From contig NZ_CP136651.1 in assembly GCF_036784765.1 (NCBI RefSeq), positions 2,728,001 through 2,792,000 on the forward strand: a DNA stretch of 64,000 nt. The letters run 5' to 3'. The notes under the pieces were generated by a model. That model was not told where the DNA came from and did no database searches. It saw only the letters and a program-made list of their open reading frames with translations. The translations under genes were made by a program, and so were the position numbers. This document shows positions 17,251-27,190 of the stretch, in pieces (position 1 is the first letter of the stretch; the number at the start of each line of letters is the position of its first letter). This DNA comes from Novosphingobium sp. ZN18A2 (GTDB taxonomy: Bacteria > Pseudomonadota > Alphaproteobacteria > Sphingomonadales > Sphingomonadaceae).

Positions 17251-17877
17251 TCAACCGTCAAGCGCGTCCGACTCCGTATCTTCCGCCGCACCGTCATCCG
17301 TGTCCGGTTCGGAGGTTTCCGTCAAGGCGTCGAAAGCAGCATCTACGGGGTCGAGCAGGCCCGCGGCGCGTAATTCGTCGATTCCGGGCAGGTCGCGGCG
17401 CGATTGCAGGCCGAAATGCGCGAGAAATTCGCCCGTCGTGGCATAGATCACCGGCCGCCCCGGCACTTCACGGCGTCCCGCAACGCGCACCCAGCCCGCC
17501 TCCATCAGCACGTCAAGCGTGCCTTTCGACGTCTGAACGCCGCGAATCGATTCGATTTCCGCGCGACTCACCGGCTCGTGATAGGCGACGATCGCCAGCA
17601 CTTCGGTCGCCGCGCGCGACAAGTGGCGCACTTCCTCGCGCTCGCGCCGCAATAGGTGCGCAAGGTCGCCTGCGGTCTGGAAATGCCAGCGCCCGCCGCG
17701 TTCCACCAGTTCGATCCCGCGCCCGTCGTAGAACACGCAAAGCTCTTTCAGCACGGCGCGCACGTCCGCGCCGCCCAGGTGGGTGGAAATCGCCTGCGCG
17801 GTCATCGGTTCCTCTGCCGCGAAAAGCGTCGCCTCCACCGCGCGCAGCAGGTCATCGGGCGGCGCTTGCTGCGTCAT
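17251..17877 (-). CDS. scpB: Segregation and condensation protein ScpB
   Basis: A 208-residue ScpB, the winged-helix dimer that joins ScpA and SMC in the bacterial condensin complex. Conserved segments are AVEATLFAAEEPM near the start and LSRAATEVLAIVAYHEPVSRAEIESIRGV in the second winged helix. The last 30 residues are acidic. The start at 17877 overlaps the scpA stop (ATGA). The SMC partner is encoded in the same window at 57378-60815. Confidence 0.95.
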   Translation of the reverse strand: MTQQAPPDDLLRAVEATLFAAEEPMTAQAISTHLGGADVRAVLKELCVFYDGRGIELVERGGRWHFQTAGDLAHLLRREREEVRHLSRAATEVLAIVAYHEPVSRAEIESIRGVQTSKGTLDVLMEAGWVRVAGRREVPGRPVIYATTGEFLAHFGLQSRRDLPGIDELRAAGLLDPVDAAFDALTETSEPDTDDGAAEDTESDALDG

Positions 17878-18692
17878 TCCTTCACCCCCCGCAACATCAG
17901 CGGGCCGAAGGTTTCCTCCTGCCGCAATTCGGCCTTGCCCATGCGCGCCAGTTCCAGCGCGGCCACGAAGCTGGATGCAAGCGCCGAGCGGCGCAGTTGC
18001 GGATCGCCCCATCCGGCCTCGCCGCTTCGGGGCAGGAAACTGCGCAAATCGGCCCAGTCCATGTTCACGCCCAGCATCGCGGATACGCGAGACAGGGCCG
18101 AATCCAGCGTCATCACCGGCCGTTCGCGCACCATGTGCACCACCGGCTGGGTTCGCGCCTTCACCTGGCCATAGGCCTGCACAAGATCGAACCATTCGCA
18201 TTGCCAGCGGTTCTTGCGGTCGACGCGCAAGCCTTCGGGCGCGCCGCGCCGGAAAACATCGCGCCCCAGCCTGTCGCGCGCCATCAGCCGGGCGCCCGCC
18301 TCGCGCATGGCGCCCAGGCGTTGCAGGCGCAGTTGCAGGCGCAGCGCCAGTTCTTCCGGGCTTGGCTCCACTTCGGGATCGCGCGGCAGCAGCAACAGCG
18401 ATTTGAGGTAAGCCAGCCACGCCGCCATCACCAGGTAATCGGCCGCCAGTTCCAGCTTCATCGCCTCTGCCCGCTCGACATAGGCGATATACTGGTCGAC
18501 CAGCGCAAGGATGGAGATCTTGTGAAGATCCACCTTCTGCCGCCGTGCAAGGTCAAGCAGCAGGTCGAGCGGGCCTTCCCACCCGTCAAGTTCAAGGTAG
18601 AGCGCCGCATCCTCTCCGGCCGCCGATGCGGGGCCGTTCCAGTCGTCCCCTTCGTCCATCGTCGGAACGGCGGATGCCGCGTCGTCCATCAT
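17874..18692 (-). CDS. scpA: Segregation and condensation protein ScpA
   Basis: A 272-residue kleisin subunit of the SMC condensin complex. The N-terminal SMC-neck-binding helix (ELDGWEGPLDLLLDLARRQKVDLHKISI) and the C-terminal winged helix (SSFVAALELARMGKAELRQEETFGPLML) are both clear. An acidic N-terminal extension of about 30 residues precedes the core. The first of two adjacent ATGs, at 18692, overlaps the nagZ stop as ATGA. The gene is therefore translationally coupled on both sides. Confidence 0.95.
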   Translation of the reverse strand: MMDDAASAVPTMDEGDDWNGPASAAGEDAALYLELDGWEGPLDLLLDLARRQKVDLHKISILALVDQYIAYVERAEAMKLELAADYLVMAAWLAYLKSLLLLPRDPEVEPSPEELALRLQLRLQRLGAMREAGARLMARDRLGRDVFRRGAPEGLRVDRKNRWQCEWFDLVQAYGQVKARTQPVVHMVRERPVMTLDSALSRVSAMLGVNMDWADLRSFLPRSGEAGWGDPQLRRSALASSFVAALELARMGKAELRQEETFGPLMLRGVKE

Positions 18693-19717
18693 GCCTTCGC
18701 CGCCGCCTGCGCCAACAACCGGTCGCGCCGCTCGATCAGCGCCGCCTGCGTTTCGACCGCCGCGGGCGTGGTGAAATCGCTTGTTCCCGCCAGAGCGCGT
18801 TCCAGCCGCGCGGCGCCTTGCGCGGATATTGCCGGAAGTCGCCTTGCGATCCCGACCATGTCCTCCATGTCCGCCCAGCAGTTGAGCGCGATATCGCAGC
18901 CCGCCGCTATGGCCCGTTCGGCGCGTTGTGGCACGCTGCCCGAAAGCGCGTCCATATCCAGGTCGTCGGTCAGCAAGAGGCCGGAAAAGCCGATGCGCTT
19001 GCGGATCACTTCGTTGATCACGAACGGGGAAAGCGTGGCCGGGTTCCTTTTGTCCCACGCGGTGAACAGCAGGTGGCCCGTCATGCCGATCGGCGCATCT
19101 TTCAGCGCGCGGAACGGGGCAATATCGGTTTCCAGTTCGGCTTCACTGGCGGTGACGGTGGGCATCGCCTTGTGCGAATCGGTCGTCGTGCGTCCGTGGC
19201 CAGGAATGTGCTTGATCGTGCCCGCCACGCCCGCGCGCGCCAGCCCGTCCAGCACCGCGCGGCCCAGCGCGGCGACGCGCAGCGGCTCACTGCCCAGCGC
19301 GCGATCGCCGATCACGTTGTGCGCGCCCGGCTGGCGCACGTCCAGCAGCGGCAGGCAATCGACGTTGATGCCCACTTCCGCAAGGTCGAGGCCCAGCGCC
19401 TCGGCATTCGCGCGCGCCGCCTCTATCGCGCTGGCAGGCGCGGTATCGTAAAGCCTGTCAAACACCTCGCCCGGCGGGAATAACAGCCATTGCGGCGGCT
19501 TCAGCCGTGCGACCCGCCCGCCTTCCTGGTCTATGCAGATCAGCGTTCGGTCGCGCCCATGCAGCGCGCGCAGCGAATCCGTCAGCGCGCGCAACTGCTC
19601 CCGATTGTCCACGTTGCGGCCGAACAGGATATAGCCGGCCGGATCGGCATCGCGGAAGAAGTCTCGCTCGTCAGCGGTCAGGACAAGTCCCGACAGGCCG
19701 AAAATCGCCGGTAACAT
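18689..19717 (-). CDS. nagZ: Beta-N-acetylhexosaminidase NagZ
   Basis: A 342-residue glycoside hydrolase family 3 enzyme that removes N-acetylglucosamine from anhydromuropeptides in the cytoplasm during cell-wall recycling. Diagnostic motifs are DQEGGRVARL (about 63-72), KHIPGHGRTTTDSHKAMP with the His/Asp pair that acts as general acid, and LLLTDDLDMDALSG with the nucleophile aspartate. Length is normal for single-domain NagZ. In alphaproteobacteria nagZ commonly sits between the SPOR gene and scpA, as it does here. Confidence 0.95.
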   Translation of the reverse strand: MLPAIFGLSGLVLTADERDFFRDADPAGYILFGRNVDNREQLRALTDSLRALHGRDRTLICIDQEGGRVARLKPPQWLLFPPGEVFDRLYDTAPASAIEAARANAEALGLDLAEVGINVDCLPLLDVRQPGAHNVIGDRALGSEPLRVAALGRAVLDGLARAGVAGTIKHIPGHGRTTTDSHKAMPTVTASEAELETDIAPFRALKDAPIGMTGHLLFTAWDKRNPATLSPFVINEVIRKRIGFSGLLLTDDLDMDALSGSVPQRAERAIAAGCDIALNCWADMEDMVGIARRLPAISAQGAARLERALAGTSDFTTPAAVETQAALIERRDRLLAQAAAKA

Positions 19718-19799
19718 GCCGCGAATCTGGCGGATTGCCGCGGTTTCGGCAAGCTCTTGCGCGCTTTCAGGTGTGGATAGCGCGGCGGGCGGCGAAAAA

Positions 19800-19837
19800 G
19801 CCCCTCACCCTGCCCCGCTCTCGCAAGCGGTTCCCCC
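19800..19837. repeat. Degenerate extragenic palindrome (copy A)
   Basis: A decayed copy of the GC-rich palindromic repeat seen intact at 63438-63472, in the same orientation, with its CGCAAGCGG core preserved. It lies in the 128-bp gap between the SPOR-domain gene and nagZ. Confidence 0.5.
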
Positions 19838-19845
19838 GGCGACCG

Positions 19846-20583
19846 TCACTTCACCTGGCAGGAAAGCCCGTCCGCGCGCAGCTTGCCGCACAGCGTATTC
19901 GCAGCCGCGCGGTCGCTTGCCACCGCCTGCAGACGATAGACCTTGCCGATGTCGGCCTGGCCTTCGACGATCCGGTGCTTGAAGTCCTTCAACGCCTCAT
20001 AGTCGGCGGACAGCTTGCGCCAGCCCGCTTCGGCGGAGGAGGTGCTGAAATAGGCACCCACCTGCACCCCCACACCCGGCAGATCGGCGGGCGATGCCTG
20101 GGCAGACGGAGCAGCGGATTGCGTGGCGGAAGGTTCCGGTGCCGGCGCGGATGCGGGTTGCGCAACCTTCGCTTGCGGCTTTTCGCCCTCGCTCACCTTG
20201 AAGCTGGTATCGCCGGTGCCTTCGAATGTCTTGCCGCCGGGGTTCGTCGGCGCAACCTTGTAGGGCGTCTTGCTTGCCACGATCAGGCTTCCGTCCGCAT
20301 CCCGAGAGGCACCGCCGCGATGGGTGAACCAGTAGATCCCGCCGATCAGCAGCGCGAGCGCCACGATGGCGACAACGGCAAGGCCGATAATCCGGCCGCC
20401 ATCGGTTTCCCCGTCCTCGAAATCGACGTCATCGGCGGATTCAAGCCACGGAAGGCGCTCTTCATCGCCCAGCGGCAAGGCGCCGGTCTGCGCTTCGTCC
20501 TGCGATGCGGCTTCGAACGGATCGTTGTCCTCCGGCATTCCGGCGCCGGATTCCCCGTTCTGGTCGTGCCCCCCGATTGCCAT
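19846..20583 (-). CDS. SPOR-domain membrane protein
   Basis: A 245-residue bitopic protein. It has an acidic cytoplasmic N-terminus of about 60 residues, one membrane helix (IIGLAVVAIVALALLIGGIYWF), a Pro/Ala/Ser-rich periplasmic linker and a C-terminal SPOR domain (GVGVQVGAYFSTSSAEAGWRKLSADY to LRADGLSCQVK). SPOR domains bind denuded glycan strands at the division septum. I chose the ATG at 20583, with GAGGAG 11 bp upstream. A TTG at 20592 that would overlap the argS stop is an alternative. It lies between argS and nagZ, the usual place for this gene in the group. Confidence 0.9.
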   Translation of the reverse strand: MAIGGHDQNGESGAGMPEDNDPFEAASQDEAQTGALPLGDEERLPWLESADDVDFEDGETDGGRIIGLAVVAIVALALLIGGIYWFTHRGGASRDADGSLIVASKTPYKVAPTNPGGKTFEGTGDTSFKVSEGEKPQAKVAQPASAPAPEPSATQSAAPSAQASPADLPGVGVQVGAYFSTSSAEAGWRKLSADYEALKDFKHRIVEGQADIGKVYRLQAVASDRAAANTLCGKLRADGLSCQVK

Positions 20584-20588
20584 AGACT

Positions 20589-22337
20589 TCAAAGCTCCTC
20601 AGCAGCCTCCACGCCCAGCAGGGCCAGCCCGTTCTTCACTACTTGCCCGATCTGGTCGGCAAGGAAAAGGCGCGCGGCGGTCAGTTTGCCGTCCTGTGCC
20701 ACGATGAAGCGTTTTTCCGGCCGGTCGTTACCCACGTTCCAATAGGCATGGAATGCGGCGGCCAGATCGTAAAGGAAGAAGGCGATGCGGTGCGGCTCGC
20801 GCGCAACGGCTGCGCCTTCCACCACGCGCGGGAACTGCGCGGCCAGCTTCACCAGCGCCAGTTCCTCTTCGCCCAGCAGGTCAAGATCGTCGGGCGCGGG
20901 CGCAAACCCCTCCTCCGCGCCCTTGCGGAGCGTGGACCGCACGCGCGCGTGGCAATACTGGACGTAGAACACCGGGTTGTCCTTCGACGCTTCGACCACC
21001 TTGTCGAAATCGAAGTCCATCTGCGCGTCGGGCTTGCGGGTCAGCATGGTGAAGCGCACCACGTCCTTGCCCACCATCTCCACCACGTCGGCCAGCGTCA
21101 CGAAGTTGCCCGCGCGCTTCGACATCTTGAACGGTTCGCCGCCTTTCAGAAGCTGCACCATCTGCACCAGCTTTACCTCAAAGGGGATCGGCTTGCCTTC
21201 GGCGCCTGTCATCGCCGCGACCGCCGCCTTGATGCGCTTTACCGTGCCCGCGTGGTCCGCGCCCCAGATGTCCACCAGAGCATCCGCATTCTGGGCCTTC
21301 TGGAAGTGATAGGCGAGGTCGGCGCCGAAATAGGTCCAGCTTCCGTCGGACTTTTTTATCGGGCGGTCCTGGTCGTCGCCGAACTTCGTGGAGCGGAACA
21401 GCGGCAGTTCCACCGGCTCCCAGTCCTCGGGCGTCTTGCCCTTGGGCGCTTCAAGCTCGCCATCGTAAACAAGGTCATGCGCGCGCAGCCACTTTTCGGC
21501 GGCTTCGGGCTTGCCCGCCGCCTGAAGCTCCGCTTCGGACGAGAACAGGTCATGGTGGATGCCCAGCAGCGAGAGGTCGTGCTTGATCGCAACCAGCATC
21601 GCCGCAACCGCGCGGGTGCGGAACGGCACGAGCCAGTCCGCTTCGGGCGCGGCGGCGTATTTGTCGCCATATTCCTTCGCCAGTTCCTGCCCCACCGGCA
21701 CAAGGTAATCGCCGGGATAGAGGCCAGCCGGGATCTCGCCAATGTCCTCGCCCAGCGCCTCGCGATACCGCAAGTGGACAGAGCGGGCGAGCACGTCGAC
21801 CTGTCCGCCGGCATCGTTGACATAATATTCGCGGATCACCTTGTGTCCGGCAAATTCCAGCAGGGCTGCCAGCGCATCGCCCACCACCGCACCGCGGCAA
21901 TGGCCCATGTGCATCGGCCCGGTCGGGTTAGCCGAGACGTATTCGACGTTGACCACCTTTCCGCCACCCAGCCCCGACTTGCCATAGTCCGCACCGCTTT
22001 GCGCGATCCGCCCCAGTTCCTCACGCCATGCCGCATCGTCGAGCCGCAGGTTGATGAAGCCCGGCCCCGCGATTTCGGCCGAGGTTACGTGCGGAGCCTT
22101 CTCCAGCTCTGCTACAAGCGCCGCCGCCAGCGCGCGCGGATTGGTCTTTGCCGGCTTGGCGAGGACCATCGCCGCGTTGGTGGCAAGATCGCCATGCGAA
22201 GGATCGCGCGGCGGTTCGCACGTCACCGCGCCACGCGGCAGGCCGCCCGGAAGCGTTCCGGCAGTCTCAAGCGCGTCGAGCGCAATATCGATCTGCCGGG
22301 CGAAGGCGGCGTGCAGGTTGGCGTGGGTTTCGGTCAT
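20589..22337 (-). CDS. argS: Arginyl-tRNA synthetase
   Basis: A 582-residue class I aminoacyl-tRNA synthetase that charges tRNA-Arg. The adenylate-binding HIGH-type motif reads NPTGPMHMGHCRG and the KMSKS-type motif reads KMSKRAGN. The DALR anticodon-binding domain closes the protein (VEGAAVAREPHRIAFFLYDLAAAFHAYWN). I chose the ATG at 22337, which gives the family N-terminus TETHANLHAAFARQIDIAL; the frame is open 19 codons further upstream. It is probably the first gene of the argS-SPOR-nagZ-scpAB-tatABC operon. Confidence 0.95.
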   Translation of the reverse strand: MTETHANLHAAFARQIDIALDALETAGTLPGGLPRGAVTCEPPRDPSHGDLATNAAMVLAKPAKTNPRALAAALVAELEKAPHVTSAEIAGPGFINLRLDDAAWREELGRIAQSGADYGKSGLGGGKVVNVEYVSANPTGPMHMGHCRGAVVGDALAALLEFAGHKVIREYYVNDAGGQVDVLARSVHLRYREALGEDIGEIPAGLYPGDYLVPVGQELAKEYGDKYAAAPEADWLVPFRTRAVAAMLVAIKHDLSLLGIHHDLFSSEAELQAAGKPEAAEKWLRAHDLVYDGELEAPKGKTPEDWEPVELPLFRSTKFGDDQDRPIKKSDGSWTYFGADLAYHFQKAQNADALVDIWGADHAGTVKRIKAAVAAMTGAEGKPIPFEVKLVQMVQLLKGGEPFKMSKRAGNFVTLADVVEMVGKDVVRFTMLTRKPDAQMDFDFDKVVEASKDNPVFYVQYCHARVRSTLRKGAEEGFAPAPDDLDLLGEEELALVKLAAQFPRVVEGAAVAREPHRIAFFLYDLAAAFHAYWNVGNDRPEKRFIVAQDGKLTAARLFLADQIGQVVKNGLALLGVEAAEEL

Positions 22338-22485
22338 CGCAAGTGCTCGTGAAAAATGGCGGCGCGCGCCCGGCGACTGCCGGATGCGGCGCATGAAGGA
22401 CGGGCTTGCCCTTAGTTTATCCCCGGCTGCTGCCGCAAGCCGTCAGGCGACGGGCGCGACCGCGAGGATTTACACGGAGCCGCCG

Positions 22486-23166
22486 TTATCGGGTGACGTT
22501 GTAGGCAAGCTGGTCGCTGGTAAGCTGAAAGCCCACCAGCAGTTCGAACGAGGCACGCGCCAGCGCGGCCTTCACATCGGGCTGCGACAGCGGATCGATC
22601 GCCGCATCGGCATCGCCCGAACGGCGCTTGCGCGTCAGCTTTTCGCGAATGTCCCGCGGCAGGGTGGCCTGCTCCCGGTCGACATAGGCGCCAGCCTCTC
22701 CGTGCCCGGTCGCGCGCGCCTGCCCGTCCGCGAAATCGATAGTGACGGTTCCCACCCGCTTCGAAACAACGGCCCCGCCGCCGCGAACAACCGAAACGAA
22801 ATAGGGCAGCTTCACCTGCCGCGCGCCGCGCGTATCGGTGCGGCTGGCCAGCACGTCGAACGTCGCCTGGGTATAAAGCTTGGGATTGGACGGATCGTTG
22901 GTGCACTGGCTGCGCAGGTGCGTCATCGTTGCCGTTACATCCATATTGGATTCGTCGGTGTTGCCCGGCGTGCGGAACTGCGTGATGTCGCCGGTATAAT
23001 CCGGGATGCCCACGGTCGGGCACGGGCTGCGCAGCGCTGTAACGCCGACGCCGCCGGATACGACCAGTTCGCCCTTGTCCTTGGCACAGCCCGAAAGCGT
23101 ACCCGCAAGTGCCAGTGCCAGCACGGGAACGCCGATCTGCGCGGCACGGCGAAACGAATGGATCAT
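22486..23166 (-). CDS. Putative lipoprotein, function unknown
   Basis: A 226-residue exported protein with a lipobox: basic N-terminus, hydrophobic stretch [15 protein letters not shown] and an acylatable Cys in LSGCAK. The mature part has two more cysteines and includes [27 protein letters not shown] do not recognise a domain. The ATG at 23166 has GAGGAA 8 bp upstream; a TTG one codon earlier is possible. It is divergent from ispH with a 137-bp intergenic region and is separated from argS by about 150 bp. Confidence 0.8.
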   Translation of the reverse strand: MIHSFRRAAQIGVPVLALALAGTLSGCAKDKGELVVSGGVGVTALRSPCPTVGIPDYTGDITQFRTPGNTDESNMDVTATMTHLRSQCTNDPSNPKLYTQATFDVLASRTDTRGARQVKLPYFVSVVRGGGAVVSKRVGTVTIDFADGQARATGHGEAGAYVDREQATLPRDIREKLTRKRRSGDADAAIDPLSQPDVKAALARASFELLVGFQLTSDQLAYNVTR

Positions 23167-23303
23167 CAACGCAATTCCTCAGGATCTGGTGGCCGGTGCC
23201 CCGCATCGCGCCGGACGGACCGCAAATTCGCGCCACCTCTAATCGCCGCGTCCGGTTTCGGCAATGGTTCCCCGTCCGCGCCCGCACTGCTAAGGGCGGC
23301 GGC

Positions 23304-24293
23304 ATGAACACCAGCTTTCCAGCTTCCGCCGACGCGAATCGGGATGCATCGGGCGAAAAACTTCCGCTGCTGCTGCTGATCGCCGCGCCGCGCGGCTTCT
23401 GCGCCGGAGTCGATCGCGCGATCGAAATCGTGGAGCGCGCGATCGAACGCTTCGGCGCGCCGGTCTATGTCCGCCACGAAATCGTGCACAACAAGTTCGT
23501 GGTCGACAGCCTGAAGGACAAGGGCGCGGTCTTCGTGGACGAGCTGGACGAAGTGCCGGACGGCGTGCCCGTGGTCTTTTCCGCCCACGGGGTGCCCAAG
23601 GTGGTGCCGGCGGAAGCGTCGCAGCGCGGGCTGGACTGGCTGGACGCGACCTGCCCGCTGGTCAGCAAGGTCCACCGGCAGGCGGAGCGACAGGTGGAAG
23701 CAGGGCGGCACATCGTGTTCATCGGCCACGAAGGGCACCCGGAAGTGATCGGCACGCTGGGCCAGGTGCCGGCCGGCACGATTACGCTTGTCGAAACGGT
23801 GGCGGACGTGGCCGGGCTGGACTTTCCCGCCGATGCCCCGCTTGCCTTCCTGACGCAGACCACGCTCTCGGTCGACGATACGAAGATGGTGGTAGATGCG
23901 CTGAAGAACCGTTTCCCGCAGATCGTCGGCCCGAAGGCGGAAGACATCTGTTATGCGACATCGAACCGCCAGGCCGCGGTAAAGATCGTGGCTCCGCAAT
24001 GCGATCTGGTGCTGGTGATCGGGGGCGCCAACAGTTCCAACTCGCTGCGGCTGGTCGAAGTGGCAGAACGGCAGGGCACAACCGCGCGGTTGATCCAGCG
24101 CGCAACCGATATCCGGCCTGAATGGCTTGAAGGTGTGGGCACGCTGGGCCTTACCGCAGGGGCATCGGCACCCGAACTGCTGGTGCGCGAGGTGGCGGAA
24201 CGCCTCGCAGAATGGCGCGAGATCGAAGAACGGACCGTCACCACCGTAGAAGAAAAGATGGTGTTCAAGCTGCCCCGCCGGCTTCTGGACTGA
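23304..24293 (+). CDS. ispH: 4-hydroxy-3-methylbut-2-enyl diphosphate reductase
   Basis: A 329-residue IspH (LytB), the last enzyme of the non-mevalonate isoprenoid pathway, which makes IPP and DMAPP using a 4Fe-4S cluster. The three cluster cysteines are in [24 protein letters not shown] and [12 protein letters not shown], and the substrate-contact HEGHPEV, TQTTLS and GGANSSNS motifs are present. The ATG at 23304 leaves a short 20-residue extension before the first strand. thrB and rnhA follow closely on the same strand, an arrangement frequently seen in alphaproteobacteria. Confidence 0.96.
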   Translation: MNTSFPASADANRDASGEKLPLLLLIAAPRGFCAGVDRAIEIVERAIERFGAPVYVRHEIVHNKFVVDSLKDKGAVFVDELDEVPDGVPVVFSAHGVPKVVPAEASQRGLDWLDATCPLVSKVHRQAERQVEAGRHIVFIGHEGHPEVIGTLGQVPAGTITLVETVADVAGLDFPADAPLAFLTQTTLSVDDTKMVVDALKNRFPQIVGPKAEDICYATSNRQAAVKIVAPQCDLVLVIGGANSSNSLRLVEVAERQGTTARLIQRATDIRPEWLEGVGTLGLTAGASAPELLVREVAERLAEWREIEERTVTTVEEKMVFKLPRRLLD

Positions 24294-24304
24294 AGGGGCG
24301 GCAC

Positions 24305-25294
24305 ATGGCGGTCTATACGCGGATCGGGGCCGAAGAGATGGCCGCGCTGGTCGAACGGTTCGACGTGGGCAACCTCGTTTCCGCCAAGGGCATTGCAGAG
24401 GGCGTATCGAACAGCAACTGGCTGATCGAGACGACAGGCGGCAAGGACGGCACGCGCTTCATCCTGACGATGTACGAATACCGCATCGAAGTGGAAGACC
24501 TGCCCTTCTTCCTGTCTCTGCTCGATCACCTGGCGGCCAAGGGATGCCCCGTCCCGCGCACGATCCACGATTCCGAAGGCCACCTTTACCGCATCCGCGA
24601 CGACGGCAAGGGCCATGTCCGCGCGCTGGCACTGATAGAGTTTCTGCCGGGCGTTTCCGTCAGCGAGCCCACGCCGGCACAGGCGCGCGCGGTGGGCGGG
24701 GCGATGGCGCAGGTCCACCTGGCCGCGGCCGATTTCCCGCAGGCGCGCGAAAACGCGATGGGGCTTCCCGAATGGCGGCGGCTTGCCGATGCCTGCGGGC
24801 ACGACGGGCTGGAACAGATCGATCCCGGGCTGGCCGAAATCGTGGAGCGCGAACTGCCCGTCCTGGCCGACCGCTGGCCGGTAGACCTTCCGCGCTCTGT
24901 CATCCATGCGGACCTGTTTCCCGACAATGTGCTGATGCTGGGCGACCGCGTTACCGGGCTGATAGACTTCTATTTCGCCTGCACCGACATCACCGCCTAT
25001 GACGTGGCCGTTACCCATGCGGCATGGTGCTTCGATGCCGATGGCACAACCTTCCGGCCCGACCTGTCGCGCGCGCTGATCGAAGGATATGAAGCCGTGC
25101 GCCCGCTTTCGGACGGTGAACGTGCTGCGCTGCCGCTGCTGGCGCGAGGCGCGGCGATGCGCTTTACCATGACGCGCGCCTATGACTGGCTCAACACGCC
25201 CGCTGGCGCGCTGGTGACGAAGAAAGACCCGATGGCCTTTGCGCGGCGCATCGCCTTCTACGCCGATCCCGCCAATGCCGGGGTCTTCGCGTGA
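24305..25294 (+). CDS. thrB: Homoserine kinase (type II, aminoglycoside-phosphotransferase fold)
   Basis: A 329-residue APH/ThrB-type kinase that phosphorylates homoserine on the way to threonine. Typical motifs are [11 protein letters not shown] near residue 33, the catalytic loop [13 protein letters not shown] and the metal-binding [11 protein letters not shown]. This is the alphaproteobacterial ThrB type, unrelated to the GHMP homoserine kinase of E. coli. It starts 11 bp after ispH and its stop overlaps the rnhA start, so the three genes form an operon. Confidence 0.93.
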   Translation: MAVYTRIGAEEMAALVERFDVGNLVSAKGIAEGVSNSNWLIETTGGKDGTRFILTMYEYRIEVEDLPFFLSLLDHLAAKGCPVPRTIHDSEGHLYRIRDDGKGHVRALALIEFLPGVSVSEPTPAQARAVGGAMAQVHLAAADFPQARENAMGLPEWRRLADACGHDGLEQIDPGLAEIVERELPVLADRWPVDLPRSVIHADLFPDNVLMLGDRVTGLIDFYFACTDITAYDVAVTHAAWCFDADGTTFRPDLSRALIEGYEAVRPLSDGERAALPLLARGAAMRFTMTRAYDWLNTPAGALVTKKDPMAFARRIAFYADPANAGVFA

Positions 25295-25725
25295 AGCACG
25301 TGGAAATTTTCACAGATGGCGCGTGCAAGGGCAACCCCGGCCCCGGCGGCTGGGGCGCGATCCTGCGCATGGGCGAACACGAAAAGGAAATGTCCGGGTC
25401 GGAAACCGGGACGACCAACAACCGCATGGAACTGATGGCCGCCATCCGCGCGCTGCAGGCGTTGAAGGAACCGTGCCGCGTCACGCTGCACACCGACAGC
25501 AAATATGTGCTGGACGGCATTACCAGATGGGTTTTCGGCTGGCAGAAAAACGGCTGGAAGACCGCGGCGAAAAAGCCGGTCAAGAACGGCGAGCTATGGC
25601 GCGAACTGGTTGACGCGACCCGCCCGCACAAGGTCGAATGGGTATGGGTAAAAGGCCATGACGGCCACCCCGAAAACGAACGGGCCGACCAATTGGCGAG
25701 TGACGCGGCGCTTGCGGCTGCCTGA
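25291..25725 (+). CDS. rnhA: Ribonuclease HI
   Basis: A 144-residue RNase H that cuts RNA in RNA-DNA hybrids. The four catalytic acidic residues are visible in [16 protein letters not shown] (Asp), NNRMELMAA (Glu), LHTDSKYV (Asp) and [11 protein letters not shown] (Asp). The start is a GTG overlapping the thrB stop as GTGA, indicating translational coupling. A small perfect hairpin (25728-25744, GCGTCA-TCGCC-TGACGC) lies just after the stop, without a T-tract. Confidence 0.95.
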   Translation: MKHVEIFTDGACKGNPGPGGWGAILRMGEHEKEMSGSETGTTNNRMELMAAIRALQALKEPCRVTLHTDSKYVLDGITRWVFGWQKNGWKTAAKKPVKNGELWRELVDATRPHKVEWVWVKGHDGHPENERADQLASDAALAAA

Positions 25726-25824
25726 CGGCGTCATCGCCTGACGCAGCCGGCGCTGGCATAGATGCAGACACCGATCAGGGCCGGTGCCGCCGCGCGATTG
25801 CGCAGCAGCACGCGCCCCCTTCGG

Positions 25825-26007
25825 TTATTCGGCCGACTTGTCGACGATTTCTGCGCCCGGGCCATTCTTCAGGATCGATTCGATCGCGTTCTTCGCGCTG
25901 GCCTTGCTGGTATAACCTTCGGTCCAGAAGATCGTCTCGGAGTTATAGACGAAGTACGAAACGAACTCGCCCTTCTTGTTCTTCCGGATCTCGAAACGGT
26001 GAGCCAT
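25825..26007 (-). CDS. YegP-like DUF1508 protein
   Basis: A 60-residue protein of the DUF1508/YegP family: FEIRKNKKGEFVSYFVYNSETIFWTEGYTSKASAKNAIESILKNG. These small alpha-beta proteins are common in proteobacteria and their role is not established. The ATG at 26007 has an AAGGAACAGGAC leader that serves as RBS. It appears to be a single gene, convergent with rnhA and 82 bp downstream of the FAD oxidoreductase. Confidence 0.88.
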   Translation of the reverse strand: MAHRFEIRKNKKGEFVSYFVYNSETIFWTEGYTSKASAKNAIESILKNGPGAEIVDKSAE

Positions 26008-26089
26008 GTCCTGTTCCTTCCTTTTGGCAAACTCCACGGGCGACAATAGCAACCCGCGCGGCGATTAACAGACGCGATCTTGCCCGCCT

Positions 26090-27190
26090 TTATTTTCCCA
26101 TGAAACGGGCGGGCGAATAAGCGACTGAATCGATGGGCGCGGTCATCGCATCGGCATCGCGTCCCAGCAAGAGCTGCGCGCCGAGACGGGCCGCCGCCGG
26201 TGCGGTCTGGATGCCGAAACCGCCCTGCCCGGCAAACCAGAAAAACCCGTCCACCACCGGATCGAAGCCATAAACCGGCAAGCGATCGGGCGCGAAGCTG
26301 CGCAGCCCCGCCCACTTGCGTTCCAGTGCCTCCACCTTCCAGCCGACGACATGGCCCAACCGGTCGATCGTGCGGGCGATGTCGATATCCTCGGGCGCAA
26401 CGTCGCGCGCGATGTCCGGCGTTTCGTCATGCGGGGAGAGCCACAGGCGCCCCGCCTGCGGCTTGAAATAGAAGTCTCCGTCTATCCCGATGGTCAGCGG
26501 CAGGTCGTCCCGCGCCGGGGGATCGGTGCGCAACTGCGCGACCGTGCGGCGCAAGGGGCCGATGCCCAGCGGCCACGCGCCCGCCACCGACGCAACCTGG
26601 TCCGCCCATGCGCCCGCCGCATCGACCAGGACGCCGGCCAGCGCCTCTCCGCCGCGCCAGCCCAGTCGCCAGTCCGCCCCCTCGCGCTCGGCCGCGTCCA
26701 GCCATGCCCGCACACGCAGCACGGTGCCGGCCCTGCGCCCGGCGGCAAGGTAATGGGCGTGGACACCGGCCACATCGATGTCCGCGCAGGACGGCTCCCA
26801 CGATCCGCACGTCCATTCGGGCAAGAGGCCGGGCACGCGGCGTTCCAGTTCGTCACGCCCGACCGTCACCAGTTCCGCGCCCAGCGCGCGGAAGCTGTCC
26901 ACCAGCGCCTCAACCTTGTGCCGGTCGCCGGTGCCACCAATGTTGAGCGCACCGCGCCGGGTGAGAAAACCCCCGTCGCGCAGCCAGCCGCCCGACGCGG
27001 CGGTAAGCGGATAGACGCCCGGCCCGCCATAGGTTTCCGCCCAGAACGCAGCGGACCGCCCGGTGGAGTGATAGCCGGGCGCATCCTCCCCCTCCAGCAC
27101 CAGCACGCTCACGTGCGGGGCCAGTTCGGCAGCAAGGCTGGCACCGGCCATCCCCGCGCCGACAATCGCGACATCGAAACGTTCGGTCAT
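26090..27190 (-). CDS. FAD-dependent amino-acid dehydrogenase (DauA-like)
   Basis: A 366-residue DAO-superfamily flavoprotein. The dinucleotide motif GAGMAGASLAAELA (residues 11-24) is followed by APGYHSTGRSAAFWAETYG, and the C-terminal GFFWFAGQGGFGIQTAPAAA resembles D-arginine dehydrogenase. The likely reaction is oxidation of a D- or secondary amino acid with electrons passed to the respiratory chain, but the substrate is inferred only from resemblance. Its start overlaps the stop of the upstream hydrolase (ATGA), so the two are cotranscribed. Confidence 0.85.
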   Translation of the reverse strand: MTERFDVAIVGAGMAGASLAAELAPHVSVLVLEGEDAPGYHSTGRSAAFWAETYGGPGVYPLTAASGGWLRDGGFLTRRGALNIGGTGDRHKVEALVDSFRALGAELVTVGRDELERRVPGLLPEWTCGSWEPSCADIDVAGVHAHYLAAGRRAGTVLRVRAWLDAAEREGADWRLGWRGGEALAGVLVDAAGAWADQVASVAGAWPLGIGPLRRTVAQLRTDPPARDDLPLTIGIDGDFYFKPQAGRLWLSPHDETPDIARDVAPEDIDIARTIDRLGHVVGWKVEALERKWAGLRSFAPDRLPVYGFDPVVDGFFWFAGQGGFGIQTAPAAARLGAQLLLGRDADAMTAPIDSVAYSPARFMGK